Origin: JAICLK01 sp963742655
Lineage (GTDB): Bacteria; Patescibacteriota; Saccharimonadia; Saccharimonadales; UBA4665
Assembly (NCBI GenBank): GCA_963742655.1
Contig: CAVUMM010000005.1
Location: forward strand, 186,001-250,000
Length of the DNA: 64,000 nt
Direction of reading: 5' to 3'
A program made the translations under genes and the position numbers. Below the pieces are notes generated by a model. It was not told the DNA's origin and ran no database searches. It was given only the letters and a program-made list of their open reading frames with translations. Below are positions 40,664-49,949 of the stretch, piece after piece. How positions within the stretch are numbered: the stretch's first letter is position 1; each line of letters starts with the position of its first letter.

Positions 40664-43327
40664 TCACAACTCGCCCCAGTTGTTGCCTATCGTTGTGTCT
40701 ACCGTCAGTTTTACGGGGAGTTCGGGGTAGATGTTTTCCATGGTTTCTTTCATGAGTTTGGCGACGTTGTCGGCGACTTCGGCCGGACATTCGACCAAAA
40801 TAGAGTCGTGGATTTGCAGCAGCTGATTGCAGTCGTTGTGTTGGGCCAACAGTAGGTCGTCGACCTTTACCATCGCCAATTTCATCAAATCCGCCTCGGT
40901 GCCCTGGATGGGCATATTCATCGCTGCCCGTTCGGCAGCATTTCGAACCATAAAATTACTGGAATGGATGTCGGGCATCGGCCGGCGGCGGCCGAATAGC
41001 GTCTCTACATAGCCGTCTTTGCGTGCGCGTTCTTTCAAGCCTTCTAGATACGCCATCAATGGCTGGCGAACCGCGGTGTACTCCTTAATGAAGTGCCCTG
41101 CCTGCTCGTACGTCATGCCGGTGGCAATACTTAAGCCATGTGCGCTCAGGCCGTACAGGATGCCGAAGTTCACCGCCTTGGCCGTGCGGCGCATTTGCTT
41201 GGTAATATCCTCCGGTTCGCGGTGGTAGACCAGTGCTGCGGTCGAGGTATGCACATCCACATCGCGGTTAAACATGTCGATGAGTTCTTGGTCGCCGCTC
41301 ATGGCGGCGCTCAGTCGAAGTTCAAACTGGGAATAATCGGCGCTCACCAACTTCTTGCCCGGCCCGGCCACAAACGCGGTTCGGATGCGACGGCCTAGCT
41401 CGGTTCGCACTGGAATATTCTGCAAGTTCGGGTCATTCGAACTCAGCCGGCCAGTCTGTGCGACAGTCAAAGCAAACGTCGTATGCAACCGTGAATGTTC
41501 GTCTACCTGCTGCGGCAGCGTATCGACATATGTGTTTTTTAATTTCGTGACTTCGCGCCACTGCGTAATGAGATCGATAATCGGATGCAAGCCGCGTAAT
41601 TTATCCAGCTCGCTCGCAGCCGTGCTAAAACCGGTTTTGCCTTTTTTAATCCCCTGATTCGAAAGATTGAGTTTGACGAACAATATATCGGCCAACTGTG
41701 CCGGCGAACCGATGTTGAATTCCTGGTCGGCGTAGCCGTAAATCTGCTGCTCGATGTCGGAAATCATGTCGTCGATCTCGTCGTTCATTTTGTGCAGCGC
41801 CTTGGTATCAAGATGAATTCCAATATGCTCCATGCGTGCCAGTACCGGAATCACCGGCCATTCGATATTTTTGGCCAGCTCCGGAATTTTGGGGATCGAC
41901 GCCATTTCTTTGGCTTGTTGATCGTGAAGCGATTTGATTACGGCGATAATTTCCGGCGCACGTTCAATAATTTCATCCGGGCTCAAATCCTCAAATGGTG
42001 AGCCTTCGTAGCCAAGATCCGCCTCGGCCAGTTCGGTCAGCGTCTGTTCGCGCCGTAATGAGTTCAGTAAAAAGGCGCCGATCAGTACATCATGCCCGAC
42101 TTCCGGCAGGTCTTTGACACCTAACACGAGCAAAACTTCTAAGGTTGACTTAATGTCATATCCGACAAGCGGCCGTACATCGCGGATTTCTTTGGCGATC
42201 GCCGCAAGGTCCAGTTTCCGTAAATCAAGTGTGTACGTGTCTTTGCCATTCAAGCTCATAATCAGCACTTCCGGTTTGCGGCCGTGTTTGCCCGCCGACC
42301 GGCTATGGATATAAAAGTATTCGGAATCCCCCAGTTTCAGTTCGGCAGCTTTTTTGTTGGTATCAATGAGCACATTTTTGCCCGGCTTGAACGAGCCTGC
42401 ACTTTTTGTATTTACAGCATGATGGTTGCTTATTGCCACTTGCATCACTTCCGGCAGCTGGCGTTCCAGGCTGCGGAATTCGAGCTTGTGCAGCAAATTG
42501 AGCACCTTTTCGGGCTGGATTTTACTACCGTCGACTTCGGCCAGATCGAGCTTGATAGGCGCATCCAACCAAATCCGTGCCAACTCTTTGCTCAGATATG
42601 CCGAATCTTTGCCCGCCTCTAATTTTTTGCGCAACGAATCTTTGATAAGCGCCAGGTTATCATAAACACCATCGAGAGTTTTAAATTGCTTGAGCAAATC
42701 AAGCGCACCCTTTTCGCCGATACCAGGTACACCCGGGATATTATCGGATGAATCACCTTTCAGTGATTTTAAATCCAAAAACTGACCGACCTCGATGCCA
42801 TATTTGGCCTCAAAACTTTTTGGCGAATACAGTTCGATATTGCTCAGGCCTGTCTTTAGCGCAAACACATGAACTCGCTCATCAATAACTTGCAACATAT
42901 CAAGGTCAGAAGTAACCAGTAATGTTTCGATGCCCTTCTCACCAGCCTGTTTTGCAAGCGTACCCATGATGTCATCGGCTTCGTAATCGTCCAGTTCATA
43001 CAGCGGCCAGCCGAATGCATTCAGCAGCTCGTGCAACACCGGTACTTGCTCGTAAAAATCCGCCGGCGCCGGCTTGCGCCCGGCTTTGTACTCCGGGTAC
43101 AGTTCGAGCCGCTTGCGGATATTCGTCTTCGGTTTGTCCCATGCCACGGCCACATAATCGGGCTTCAGCTTCCTGATAACTTCGAGCGCCAATACTGCAA
43201 AACCGTACACCCCGCCCGTCGGCGTCCCGTCTTTGGTCGCCAAATTCGGCATCGCATAATAACCGCGGTAAAAAACGGTCTTGCCGTCAATAATCGCGAA
43301 CTTCTTCCGTTTCTCTGTTTCGACCAT
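40664..43327 (-). CDS. polA: DNA polymerase I
   Basis: 887 residues, full length. 5'-3' exonuclease domain (about 1-290: VAVAWDKPKTNIRKRL, DDYEADDIMGTLA, KGDSSDNIPGVPGIG). A 3'-5' exo-like domain follows whose first acidic motif (D-x-E) is not evident, so proofreading is doubtful. The polymerase domain is complete (SADYSQFELRLSAAMSGD, RRTAKAVNFGILYG, LQIHDSILVECP). TATACT is 6 nt before the ATG with no Shine-Dalgarno, predicting a leaderless mRNA. Confidence 0.96.
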   Translation of the reverse strand: MVETEKRKKFAIIDGKTVFYRGYYAMPNLATKDGTPTGGVYGFAVLALEVIRKLKPDYVAVAWDKPKTNIRKRLELYPEYKAGRKPAPADFYEQVPVLHELLNAFGWPLYELDDYEADDIMGTLAKQAGEKGIETLLVTSDLDMLQVIDERVHVFALKTGLSNIELYSPKSFEAKYGIEVGQFLDLKSLKGDSSDNIPGVPGIGEKGALDLLKQFKTLDGVYDNLALIKDSLRKKLEAGKDSAYLSKELARIWLDAPIKLDLAEVDGSKIQPEKVLNLLHKLEFRSLERQLPEVMQVAISNHHAVNTKSAGSFKPGKNVLIDTNKKAAELKLGDSEYFYIHSRSAGKHGRKPEVLIMSLNGKDTYTLDLRKLDLAAIAKEIRDVRPLVGYDIKSTLEVLLVLGVKDLPEVGHDVLIGAFLLNSLRREQTLTELAEADLGYEGSPFEDLSPDEIIERAPEIIAVIKSLHDQQAKEMASIPKIPELAKNIEWPVIPVLARMEHIGIHLDTKALHKMNDEIDDMISDIEQQIYGYADQEFNIGSPAQLADILFVKLNLSNQGIKKGKTGFSTAASELDKLRGLHPIIDLITQWREVTKLKNTYVDTLPQQVDEHSRLHTTFALTVAQTGRLSSNDPNLQNIPVRTELGRRIRTAFVAGPGKKLVSADYSQFELRLSAAMSGDQELIDMFNRDVDVHTSTAALVYHREPEDITKQMRRTAKAVNFGILYGLSAHGLSIATGMTYEQAGHFIKEYTAVRQPLMAYLEGLKERARKDGYVETLFGRRRPMPDIHSSNFMVRNAAERAAMNMPIQGTEADLMKLAMVKVDDLLLAQHNDCNQLLQIHDSILVECPAEVADNVAKLMKETMENIYPELPVKLTVDTTIGNNWGEL

Positions 43328-43360
43328 CTTTTAAGTATACGATATGAGCTTAAGGGTACC

Positions 43361-43592
43361 CTAACCGCCGCTTGCAGCAGGAGTTCTATTGTCGATTGTA
43401 AGTACTGTTTCTGCCCATTGTCTCAGACTTCTGCCGGAGGCTGTGCCGAGTAATTTCGCAATCAAAGCTTCCCGTTGATCCGCGGTTCTGCCGCCGTATA
43501 CTTCGCTCTGTTCCGACCGAATCATGCCGAGAGCCAGGCAGCCCATTGCCATCGGGCAGCCGCCGCAGTCAGCCGGCGTGATGGCTTCTGAA
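43361..43592 (-). CDS. WhiB-like C-terminal segment in a shifted frame
   Basis: This frame, open from 43592 after a TAG, encodes CGGCPMAMGC (C-x2-C-x5-C) then LALGMIRSEQSEVYGGRTAD and QREAL. That aligns without a gap to the WhiB pattern C-x2-C-x5-C, x13, G-[VI]-[WY]-G-G, then D/E-x-R-x-x-L. There is no good start codon of its own before the Cys motif. A fourth Cys, needed for a WhiB Fe-S cluster, lies upstream in the frame of the 43522-45198 gene (GGFCEDM). Adding one base in the GGG near 43591-43593 joins the frames, so this is best read as the end of that gene. Confidence 0.6.
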
Positions 43593-45198
43593 CCCTAGCA
43601 TTTGGTGCTCCGCTAACCATATCCTCACAGAAACCACCAGCCGGGCGCAAACCTGCCGCCAGCGGAGCATCGAGAGCTGTTATGATTGCGCGAGCTAGCT
43701 GTAAGCCTATTTTCCGATTCCTGTCAGCCTTCCGTTGCTCAGCTTCAGTTAGTGCTGGTCTTGGCCGAACCGCTTCCCCTTGGCCGGCAGAAGCTGCAAC
43801 CTCACCGCCTGCCGGTACTACCGCGCCAGCTAAATCAGAATCCGGTACATTGGCTAGCGTAATTTCAAGCTCCTCGTCTCCCGATACGAAGGCGACAAAT
43901 CGCTTCAAGGAGCCCGCAACTTCACTCTCGCGCAGCTGTAGATTTTTCGCTACGTCTGCCGTGCTCAGCCCTGAAAGATGAGCCGAAATAACAGCAACGT
44001 CGCGCTCAATTTGCTCGCCCGCGGCTGCAATTTGGAGCTTTCTGTACGCGTTCAAAAGCTCGCCGAGATTAGCCCGGAGCGCCTCTTTGGCTCGCGCGTT
44101 GGCATATGGCAACTGGCTCGTTTTGGGATTGAATGGCATATCAGAAATCGCTTTCAGCCACGTCATGCCCAGTGCACTGAACGTGTATCCCGGCCGGTTG
44201 TTGCGCGGCTCCAAAATCCGCAAATCCGGATTTCCACCCACCGTATCGATAATATCTTCGATTACGGACTGGATATTGCCGAGTCGCGTCACTACAGCAG
44301 CGCGAGCACGCGACACGTGCCGGTGCCAACGTCCTGGCGCGCCGCCCGATAATCTTGCCAGCGCTGCGGCTATATCTTGATCGGGTATTGCACCGAGATA
44401 CGACACAAATTGCTGGAATGAACTGTCTAACTTCATGTGGGAGTGATTTGGGGCGTGCTGCATCACCCGATAAGCACAGGCCACCAACGTGGCAACCTCA
44501 CACACCTGGAAGTCAGACAATCTGTCGATGATTTCAAATCTTTGAACAACCGCCGCGTCATCCGCATCTCTACCTTCGAGCATAATGGCTTTGAGGACTT
44601 GACTAGCGAAAGCGGGCGCAACGTTGGCGGCAAAGTCAAATGTCGCGCCGCTGCGGTCATCATGCCCCGATTTACGTCGTCGAAAATCCGGAACGCGCGG
44701 AACCGATACGGCAAATCTCGATAAGCCCTCAACCTGCAACCCGCCGGCATCGAACATATCACCTTCGGCAACTTTGAAAATCCCGCCTCTACGTGAAGCG
44801 GGGCGCAACACACGCGCTTCGCCTGAATGAGCATGAACGTCGATATCCAGATCACCACCAACGGGTTGAATCTCGGCAATGCGTAGCAGTCTCGCCAATT
44901 TTCTAAGATGGCCTACCATGGCTCGACCATCGTGCGGCGATAACTCACCAGTGATCTTGCCCATGGCTGCGGCGAGCCGTGTGGCGGTCTGGCCGCCGAT
45001 GCCTGCTTCGGTGCACAAATCATCGAAAATAGTTAGCCCAAGAACTTCCGCGGCATCTGCGATGTCTTCACTGGGCTCAACAGGAAGCTCTGCGAAGTTA
45101 AGCGCGGCAAGAGCTGCAGCGGCCTCATCTGGTAGGTCTGGAGCTACGACGCTTAAGTGACCATATTCTCCGGCGGTGGCAGCTGCTGGTTGGCTCAT
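43522..45198 (-). CDS. Orphan regulator candidate, probably frameshifted before its end
   Basis: 558 residues as read; GGGGAG is 8 nt before the ATG. The body is unrecognised and Ala-rich. Near residue 420 is a helix-turn-helix (LSTADVAKNLQLRESEVAGSL) of the sigma-region-4/LuxR kind. The last ~30 residues (ARVQKPSRRLTAAAARWQWA) are Arg/Ala/Trp junk-like, while the other frame continues with a WhiB-like cluster motif. A one-base indel near 43591 would give a ~610-residue HTH plus WhiB-like protein. The leader has an intrinsic terminator-like hairpin. Confidence 0.68.
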   Translation of the reverse strand: MSQPAAATAGEYGHLSVVAPDLPDEAAAALAALNFAELPVEPSEDIADAAEVLGLTIFDDLCTEAGIGGQTATRLAAAMGKITGELSPHDGRAMVGHLRKLARLLRIAEIQPVGGDLDIDVHAHSGEARVLRPASRRGGIFKVAEGDMFDAGGLQVEGLSRFAVSVPRVPDFRRRKSGHDDRSGATFDFAANVAPAFASQVLKAIMLEGRDADDAAVVQRFEIIDRLSDFQVCEVATLVACAYRVMQHAPNHSHMKLDSSFQQFVSYLGAIPDQDIAAALARLSGGAPGRWHRHVSRARAAVVTRLGNIQSVIEDIIDTVGGNPDLRILEPRNNRPGYTFSALGMTWLKAISDMPFNPKTSQLPYANARAKEALRANLGELLNAYRKLQIAAAGEQIERDVAVISAHLSGLSTADVAKNLQLRESEVAGSLKRFVAFVSGDEELEITLANVPDSDLAGAVVPAGGEVAASAGQGEAVRPRPALTEAEQRKADRNRKIGLQLARAIITALDAPLAAGLRPAGGFCEDMVSGAPNARVQKPSRRLTAAAARWQWAAWLSA

Positions 45199-45266
45199 CT
45201 ACAATGCTCCCCTGCAACCCCGCTGATGCGATTGGGCAGCCTGCCAATTGGTCATGGCATGCGTAT

Positions 45267-45288
45267 AAAAAACGGCCCGGTCAGGCCG
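45267..45288 (-). terminator. Intrinsic terminator/attenuator upstream of the 45198 gene
   Basis: CGGCC-TGACCG-GGCCG followed by TTTTTT on the minus strand. Nothing on the minus strand upstream needs terminating, because the P-type ATPase is on the plus strand. It may attenuate the HTH/WhiB-like gene or block antisense reading. An extended -10 (TGCTATTGT) lies just upstream of the hairpin. Confidence 0.5.
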
Positions 45289-45439
45289 CATACAATAGCA
45301 AGACGTACCCACGCCGCCATTCGGCGGAAGAACTTCTGCGAACATGGGATGAATCCCCATAAGTTCAATTATGCACAACTTTGCTAACTATTTGCAAGCA
45401 TGGGCAAAGCACAAGAATAATGACTATAATGAATCAGAC

Positions 45440-48259
45440 ATGGGCGACGTAAACGAGCAGCTCAATTATTATCGGCTTTCGCCAGATGAAGTGCTGGCGC
45501 AGTTGCAGGCAAGCCGTGATGGTTTGAGTTCGGCCGCCGCGAACAGGCGACTTGAGCAATTAGGATCGAATGAACTGCACAAGGCCAAAAAGACTTGGGT
45601 TGGGTTTGTGTTTTTGCGCCAGTTCAAGAATCTACTGGTTGTAATGCTGCTCATTAGCGCAGCCTTTTCAGCCTATTTGAACGACAATAAGACCGCCAGC
45701 ATTTTGCTGCTCATCGCGATGGTAAATGCGATGGTGGGCTTTTTCCAGGAGCACAAGGCCGAAACGCTCATGGACAGTTTGCAAAAACTGGTCGTGCCCC
45801 AAGCTAAGGTGTTACGCGACGGCACGCTGCAGGAGATTGCGTCGACCAACGTGGTGCTCGGCGATATCGTATACGTAGAAGAGGGCGACTCGGTGCCGGC
45901 GGACTTGCGCGTGCTCGACGAAGAAGAACTGGCCACGAACGATTTCGCGCTGACCGGCGAAAGCAATCCCACGCGCAAGTTCGTGCACGCCATGGAAGAT
46001 GAAGTGCCGCTGGCCAACCGCCACAATTTATTGTTCATGGGCACGACGGTGGCGCTTGGGCGCGGTTATGGCGTGGCTGTAGGAACCGGCATGAACACGG
46101 AACTGGGACGTATTGCCAACCTCAGCCAAGATACCAAAACCGACGCCTCGCCGCTGCAGAAAGAAATGGGCAACCTGGCGACGCGCATAGCCCAGGGCAC
46201 GATTATTTTGGCCGTAATTTTGACGATTGTGGCCCTGAAAGTAAACCTCGGGCTGAAAGACGCCCTGCTCTTCGCCATCGGCATCAGCGCCGCCATGATT
46301 CCAAACGGTTTGGTGGCCGAAGTGAACATCACGCTGGCGCAAACGGCGTCGCGAATGGCTCGTGCCCGGGCGCTTGTTAAAAAACTTTCGGCCGTTGAGA
46401 GTTTGGGCGCCACTAACATCATCGCCACCGATAAAACCGGCACGCTCACCAAAAACGAAATGACCGTGCAAAGTCTATTGGTCGGCAAAACTGCCTATGA
46501 CGTTACCGGCACGGGCTACGAAACGAACGGACGGATCGTCGGCAAAAATGGCAAACGGCTCAGTAAAAACGACTTACGCAAGCTTGAACTATTTTTTACC
46601 ACCGGTGTGATGGCAAGCAATGCCAAGGTGAATCCGCCGGATGACGGGCACGCCACCTGGTATGTTTTGGGCGATCCGACAGAAGGCGCATTGATTACAT
46701 TGGCCCGCAAAGCAGGCCTCGATCCGGTCGCAATAGACAGCCAGCACAAAGAATTAAAAGAATACCAGTTCGATTCAGCCCGCAAGCGAATGAGCTCGGT
46801 GCGTGAATACAACGGCAAAATGTATCTGTTCGTCAAAGGAGCGCCGGAAAGCGTGCTGGCATTGAGCACTAAGCTATGGGATGACGGGCACGCGCGCAAC
46901 CTGCGCGACGCCGATCGGACCTTCCTTGCAGCCTATAATGAGCGGCTGGCGAGCCAAGCTATGCGTAACCTCGGCTTTGCATACCGCGAACTGAAGAAGT
47001 TCGACGCCGGCACAATGAACCTGCAGGACGTCGAGCAAAAGCTGACCTTCCTCGGCATCGTGTCCGAGCTCGACCCTCTACGCGAACAAGTACCGAACGC
47101 CATGCGAGAAGCCCAAGACGCTCACATCAAAGTTACCATCGTCACGGGCGATTTCCCCACTACCGCCGAGGCGATCGCGCGCAAGGCCGAGCTCGCACCG
47201 CCGGAAAATATTACCGTTGTCCTGGGCGATGAGTTGCCCAAACTGGCCGACTCGCAGATTCTGCAGATGCTCGAACGCGGCGGGGCTGTGTTCAGCCGTG
47301 TAGCCCCGGAGGATAAATTGCGTATCGTTGACATTGCCAAACAAAGCGGCCAAGTCGTAGCCGTAACCGGCGACGGCATCAACGACGCTCCGGCGCTCAA
47401 GCGCGCAGATATCGGCGTGGCGATGGGCAAAACGGGTACCGACGTAGCCAAAGACGCCGCCGAAATCATTCTGATGGACGACAGTTTTGATACGCTGGTA
47501 CGCGCCGTACAGCAGGGCCGCCTGACCTTTCAGAACATCAAAAAAGCGGCGCGCTGCGCGCTGACCGACAACGCCGGCGAGTTGCTCACAATCCTGGCGA
47601 GCCTGCTCGGACAAGCCGTGTTTCACGTGCCAATGGCGATCACAGCCATCCAGATATTGGCCATTGATGTCGTCGCTCAAATCGCCCCTATCACGGCACT
47701 AGGTTGGGACGAAGCACAACGAGAATTGATGCACGACAAGCCGCGGCGGCTGAAGGATCACATCATCAACCGGCACACCGCCGCGGAGTTCGTAAGCTTC
47801 GGAGCTTTGAGCGCCAGCCTTGCCTACCTAAACTTTTTGTTCTTTTTTGTTAGGCATGACGAAACGATTACCCACGTGAGCACAAAAAGCAGCGTATATA
47901 TGAGCGCTACTATCCTGACCTACGTGACGATCGTTCTCTGCCAGTTCATGAACCTGATGCTGGTTCGCAGCGACTCACACGAAAAATTCTTCACCAACTA
48001 CCTGTGGAGCAACAAAAAATTGCTCGGCGCGTTCGCCATATCATTCTTCTGCATCTTCAACATCATCTATAACCCGCTCATCCAGCCGTATTTCCACGCC
48101 GGCCCGCTGAGCTGGAGTGATTGGTTCTACGCCATACTTGCCGCCGCGATTTACTTGAACATCCGTCTATTCCAGCGCTACAGCCGTAAGCACACCCGAG
48201 CAGCACTACTTACGCAACACTCACCCGAAACGCTACGCCGCCACCTCGTGACGCAATAA
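45440..48259 (+). CDS. P2-type cation-transporting ATPase
   Basis: About 939 residues from ATG 45440 (TATAAT ends 9 nt upstream); an ATG at 45371 would add 23 residues atypical for the family. N-terminal cation-ATPase domain, LTGES actuator loop, DKTGTLT phosphorylation site, KGAPE in the N domain, TGDGINDAPAL hinge, and ten predicted membrane helices. The M4 motif reads PNGL instead of the Ca2+-type PEGLP or Na+/K+-type PEGLL. M5 has DNAGE and M6 has IDVVAQ. It pumps a cation, but the ion cannot be assigned. The 5' region has two GC-rich hairpins. Confidence 0.93.
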   Translation: MGDVNEQLNYYRLSPDEVLAQLQASRDGLSSAAANRRLEQLGSNELHKAKKTWVGFVFLRQFKNLLVVMLLISAAFSAYLNDNKTASILLLIAMVNAMVGFFQEHKAETLMDSLQKLVVPQAKVLRDGTLQEIASTNVVLGDIVYVEEGDSVPADLRVLDEEELATNDFALTGESNPTRKFVHAMEDEVPLANRHNLLFMGTTVALGRGYGVAVGTGMNTELGRIANLSQDTKTDASPLQKEMGNLATRIAQGTIILAVILTIVALKVNLGLKDALLFAIGISAAMIPNGLVAEVNITLAQTASRMARARALVKKLSAVESLGATNIIATDKTGTLTKNEMTVQSLLVGKTAYDVTGTGYETNGRIVGKNGKRLSKNDLRKLELFFTTGVMASNAKVNPPDDGHATWYVLGDPTEGALITLARKAGLDPVAIDSQHKELKEYQFDSARKRMSSVREYNGKMYLFVKGAPESVLALSTKLWDDGHARNLRDADRTFLAAYNERLASQAMRNLGFAYRELKKFDAGTMNLQDVEQKLTFLGIVSELDPLREQVPNAMREAQDAHIKVTIVTGDFPTTAEAIARKAELAPPENITVVLGDELPKLADSQILQMLERGGAVFSRVAPEDKLRIVDIAKQSGQVVAVTGDGINDAPALKRADIGVAMGKTGTDVAKDAAEIILMDDSFDTLVRAVQQGRLTFQNIKKAARCALTDNAGELLTILASLLGQAVFHVPMAITAIQILAIDVVAQIAPITALGWDEAQRELMHDKPRRLKDHIINRHTAAEFVSFGALSASLAYLNFLFFFVRHDETITHVSTKSSVYMSATILTYVTIVLCQFMNLMLVRSDSHEKFFTNYLWSNKKLLGAFAISFFCIFNIIYNPLIQPYFHAGPLSWSDWFYAILAAAIYLNIRLFQRYSRKHTRAALLTQHSPETLRRHLVTQ

Positions 48260-49141
48260 TTCCTGCGCACCGCGAAGTATGATGCCGATTGCCGAATAAG
48301 GATTCTGATGGGTCGCCGTCGGTTCATCTCCTGTTTCGCCAACGGGGAATGAATCACTTGCTATAAATAGCTGCCTTTGCTCAGGGTTCGTGTCAAATTG
48401 AGGCGAGTAGGACCGGAATGCGCGACGAAGCTGACCGCCATTCTGCACCCAGTTGCCAGCATTAGTCGCCAGCAATATTTCATCGCCTTCAAAGTCGAAT
48501 TCGGTATTGTATAAACGCTCAGCCAAACTAGCCATGACCTCGTCCCCCTTCGAACTTGGTACGACCACTATGTCCTCCGCTTTCACTTTGTCCCAAAGCA
48601 TGCCGGATGATTCGACGGCAGGAACGACACTTGCAACCAGATAATTATAGGCCGGCACGCCGGGGATGAAGTCGTCGCCTTCAGCTTCTCTCATTGGCCG
48701 ATTGCCGCCCGCTACCACCAGTCTGATAGCGCATACCCCTGCTTCGGCTTTGCGCACTAAGACTTGCCCGCGGCGATGCATCCAGTTGCGCACGCCGTCA
48801 GTCACGACAGCAACATCAAAAGTTGTCCTTGAGGCGACGGCATCCGCAGACATGTAGGCGCGGTCAACTTGCTCCAGCAGCGCAGTGCGCCCTACCCAGC
48901 TCCGCGCGATAGCCAAACTGTCCGACCCTAGGACTTCCTTGGCGTGAGCTATATTTAACTGCAGCTCCTTTTCGGGGGCTACGACCCCAATTAACGCGCC
49001 GAGATTTGGGGCATTGGGTACGTCATCCAAATTAAATCCAAATCTGTCAGCAATCTCCGTAACCGTACCTCCACCAATATCATATATAGAGTCTTCGCCG
49101 AGCCTAAAATTAGCAAATGTAACTGCTGCCGCTTCTGCCAT
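48233..49141 (-). CDS. Orphan protein, possibly Rossmann-like
   Basis: 302 residues. Alternating hydrophobic strands and helices (FDVAVVTDGVRNWMHRRG, IRLVVAGGNRPM, DIVVVPSSKGDEVMASLAER) suggest an alpha/beta fold, with GGNRPM-x and a late PSSKG reminiscent of the DUF218/YdcF fold; not firm. AAGGGAG precedes the ATG and TATAGT is upstream. The 3' end overlaps the ATPase gene by 27 bp (convergent). Confidence 0.6.
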   Translation of the reverse strand: MAEAAAVTFANFRLGEDSIYDIGGGTVTEIADRFGFNLDDVPNAPNLGALIGVVAPEKELQLNIAHAKEVLGSDSLAIARSWVGRTALLEQVDRAYMSADAVASRTTFDVAVVTDGVRNWMHRRGQVLVRKAEAGVCAIRLVVAGGNRPMREAEGDDFIPGVPAYNYLVASVVPAVESSGMLWDKVKAEDIVVVPSSKGDEVMASLAERLYNTEFDFEGDEILLATNAGNWVQNGGQLRRAFRSYSPQFDTNPEQRQLFIASDSFPVGETGDEPTATHQNPYSAIGIILRGAQELLRHEVAA

Positions 49142-49212
49142 GGTTTAGTAATCTCCCTTAGTTTCAAGTTCAGGTTACTATAACACAAAAATAAAAATTA
49201 TACTCGCCCGCC

Positions 49213-49857
49213 TTAGAGGCTAAGCACTTTTGCGGCGTGGTCTTTGAATACTTCGATGTCGTTGCCGTTGTTTTCTAGGCGGATGTCGGCCATGTCGATG
49301 ACGGCTGCCATGCCGAATTTCGTAGGGTCGGTTTCGCCTACGGCCATGTCGGCGGCTTCTTTTTCCGCGAATTGCTCGAAAGTGATGTTATCATCAGCGC
49401 GGCCACGGCCTTTAAGGCGCTCAAACCGTACACGCGGATCAGCGTCGACTACGACAAGTTTGCCGCCGAATTCTTTCAGCCGCCGTGCTTCGCCGGTGCC
49501 GCGAATACTGCCGATCACCAAGCCATTCGGCTGCATTTCCGCGGGCAGCGCGCCTGCACGCATCCACCAGTCCAACAGGCCAAGCTCTACCATTCCACCC
49601 GGGTACACCGTGCGGAACGCGTTACCGACCCGGCCGAGCGGCGCGTCGTTACCGCCGCGATCGATCGACTGAAAAACTGCCTGCGAAATCTCACGCAAAC
49701 TATCACTCGTGTTAAAAAGCAAGAACCCATGCTGCACCAGCAGATCCATCAGCGAATCCTTGCCGCTGCCGTTGGTGCCGGCCACGCCGTAAATCGTCAC
49801 GCCTTTGAAGCTGTCGCGGAAGCGCGGATCGTAGACTAATTCCTGCTGAAACAACAT
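49213..49857 (-). CDS. P-loop nucleotide/CoA kinase-like protein
   Basis: 214 residues. Walker A GVAGTNGSGKDSL (residues ~24-36) and a kinase-like lid region (RVRFERLKGRGRADDNITFE) resemble the archaeal-type adenylate/dephospho-CoA kinase-like group. VIGSIRGTGEARRLKEFG and VVVDADPRVRFERL also fit that group. It probably phosphorylates a nucleotide or cofactor precursor. GAGG lies 8 nt before the ATG; TACAAT is just upstream. Confidence 0.75.
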   Translation of the reverse strand: MLFQQELVYDPRFRDSFKGVTIYGVAGTNGSGKDSLMDLLVQHGFLLFNTSDSLREISQAVFQSIDRGGNDAPLGRVGNAFRTVYPGGMVELGLLDWWMRAGALPAEMQPNGLVIGSIRGTGEARRLKEFGGKLVVVDADPRVRFERLKGRGRADDNITFEQFAEKEAADMAVGETDPTKFGMAAVIDMADIRLENNGNDIEVFKDHAAKVLSL

Positions 49858-49914
49858 AATGTAGCCTCATTGTACTTAGTATCATCTAATTTCACCAGTG
49901 TTTGGCAACTAAAT

Positions 49915-49943
49915 TTGACGAAATCAATTTAAAGTTCTAATGT
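49915..49943 (+). promoter_or_regulatory. Promoter giving a leaderless mRNA
   Basis: TTGACG (49915-49920), 17-bp spacer, TAATGT (49938-49943), then 6 nt to the ATG at 49950. Confidence 0.65.
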
Positions 49944-49949
49944 ATGTTA

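Noticed and set aside
45371..45439. N-terminal extension of the P-type ATPase
   Set aside because: Adds 23 residues atypical of the family, no ribosome binding site, and contains the TATAAT predicted to drive the gene from 45440.
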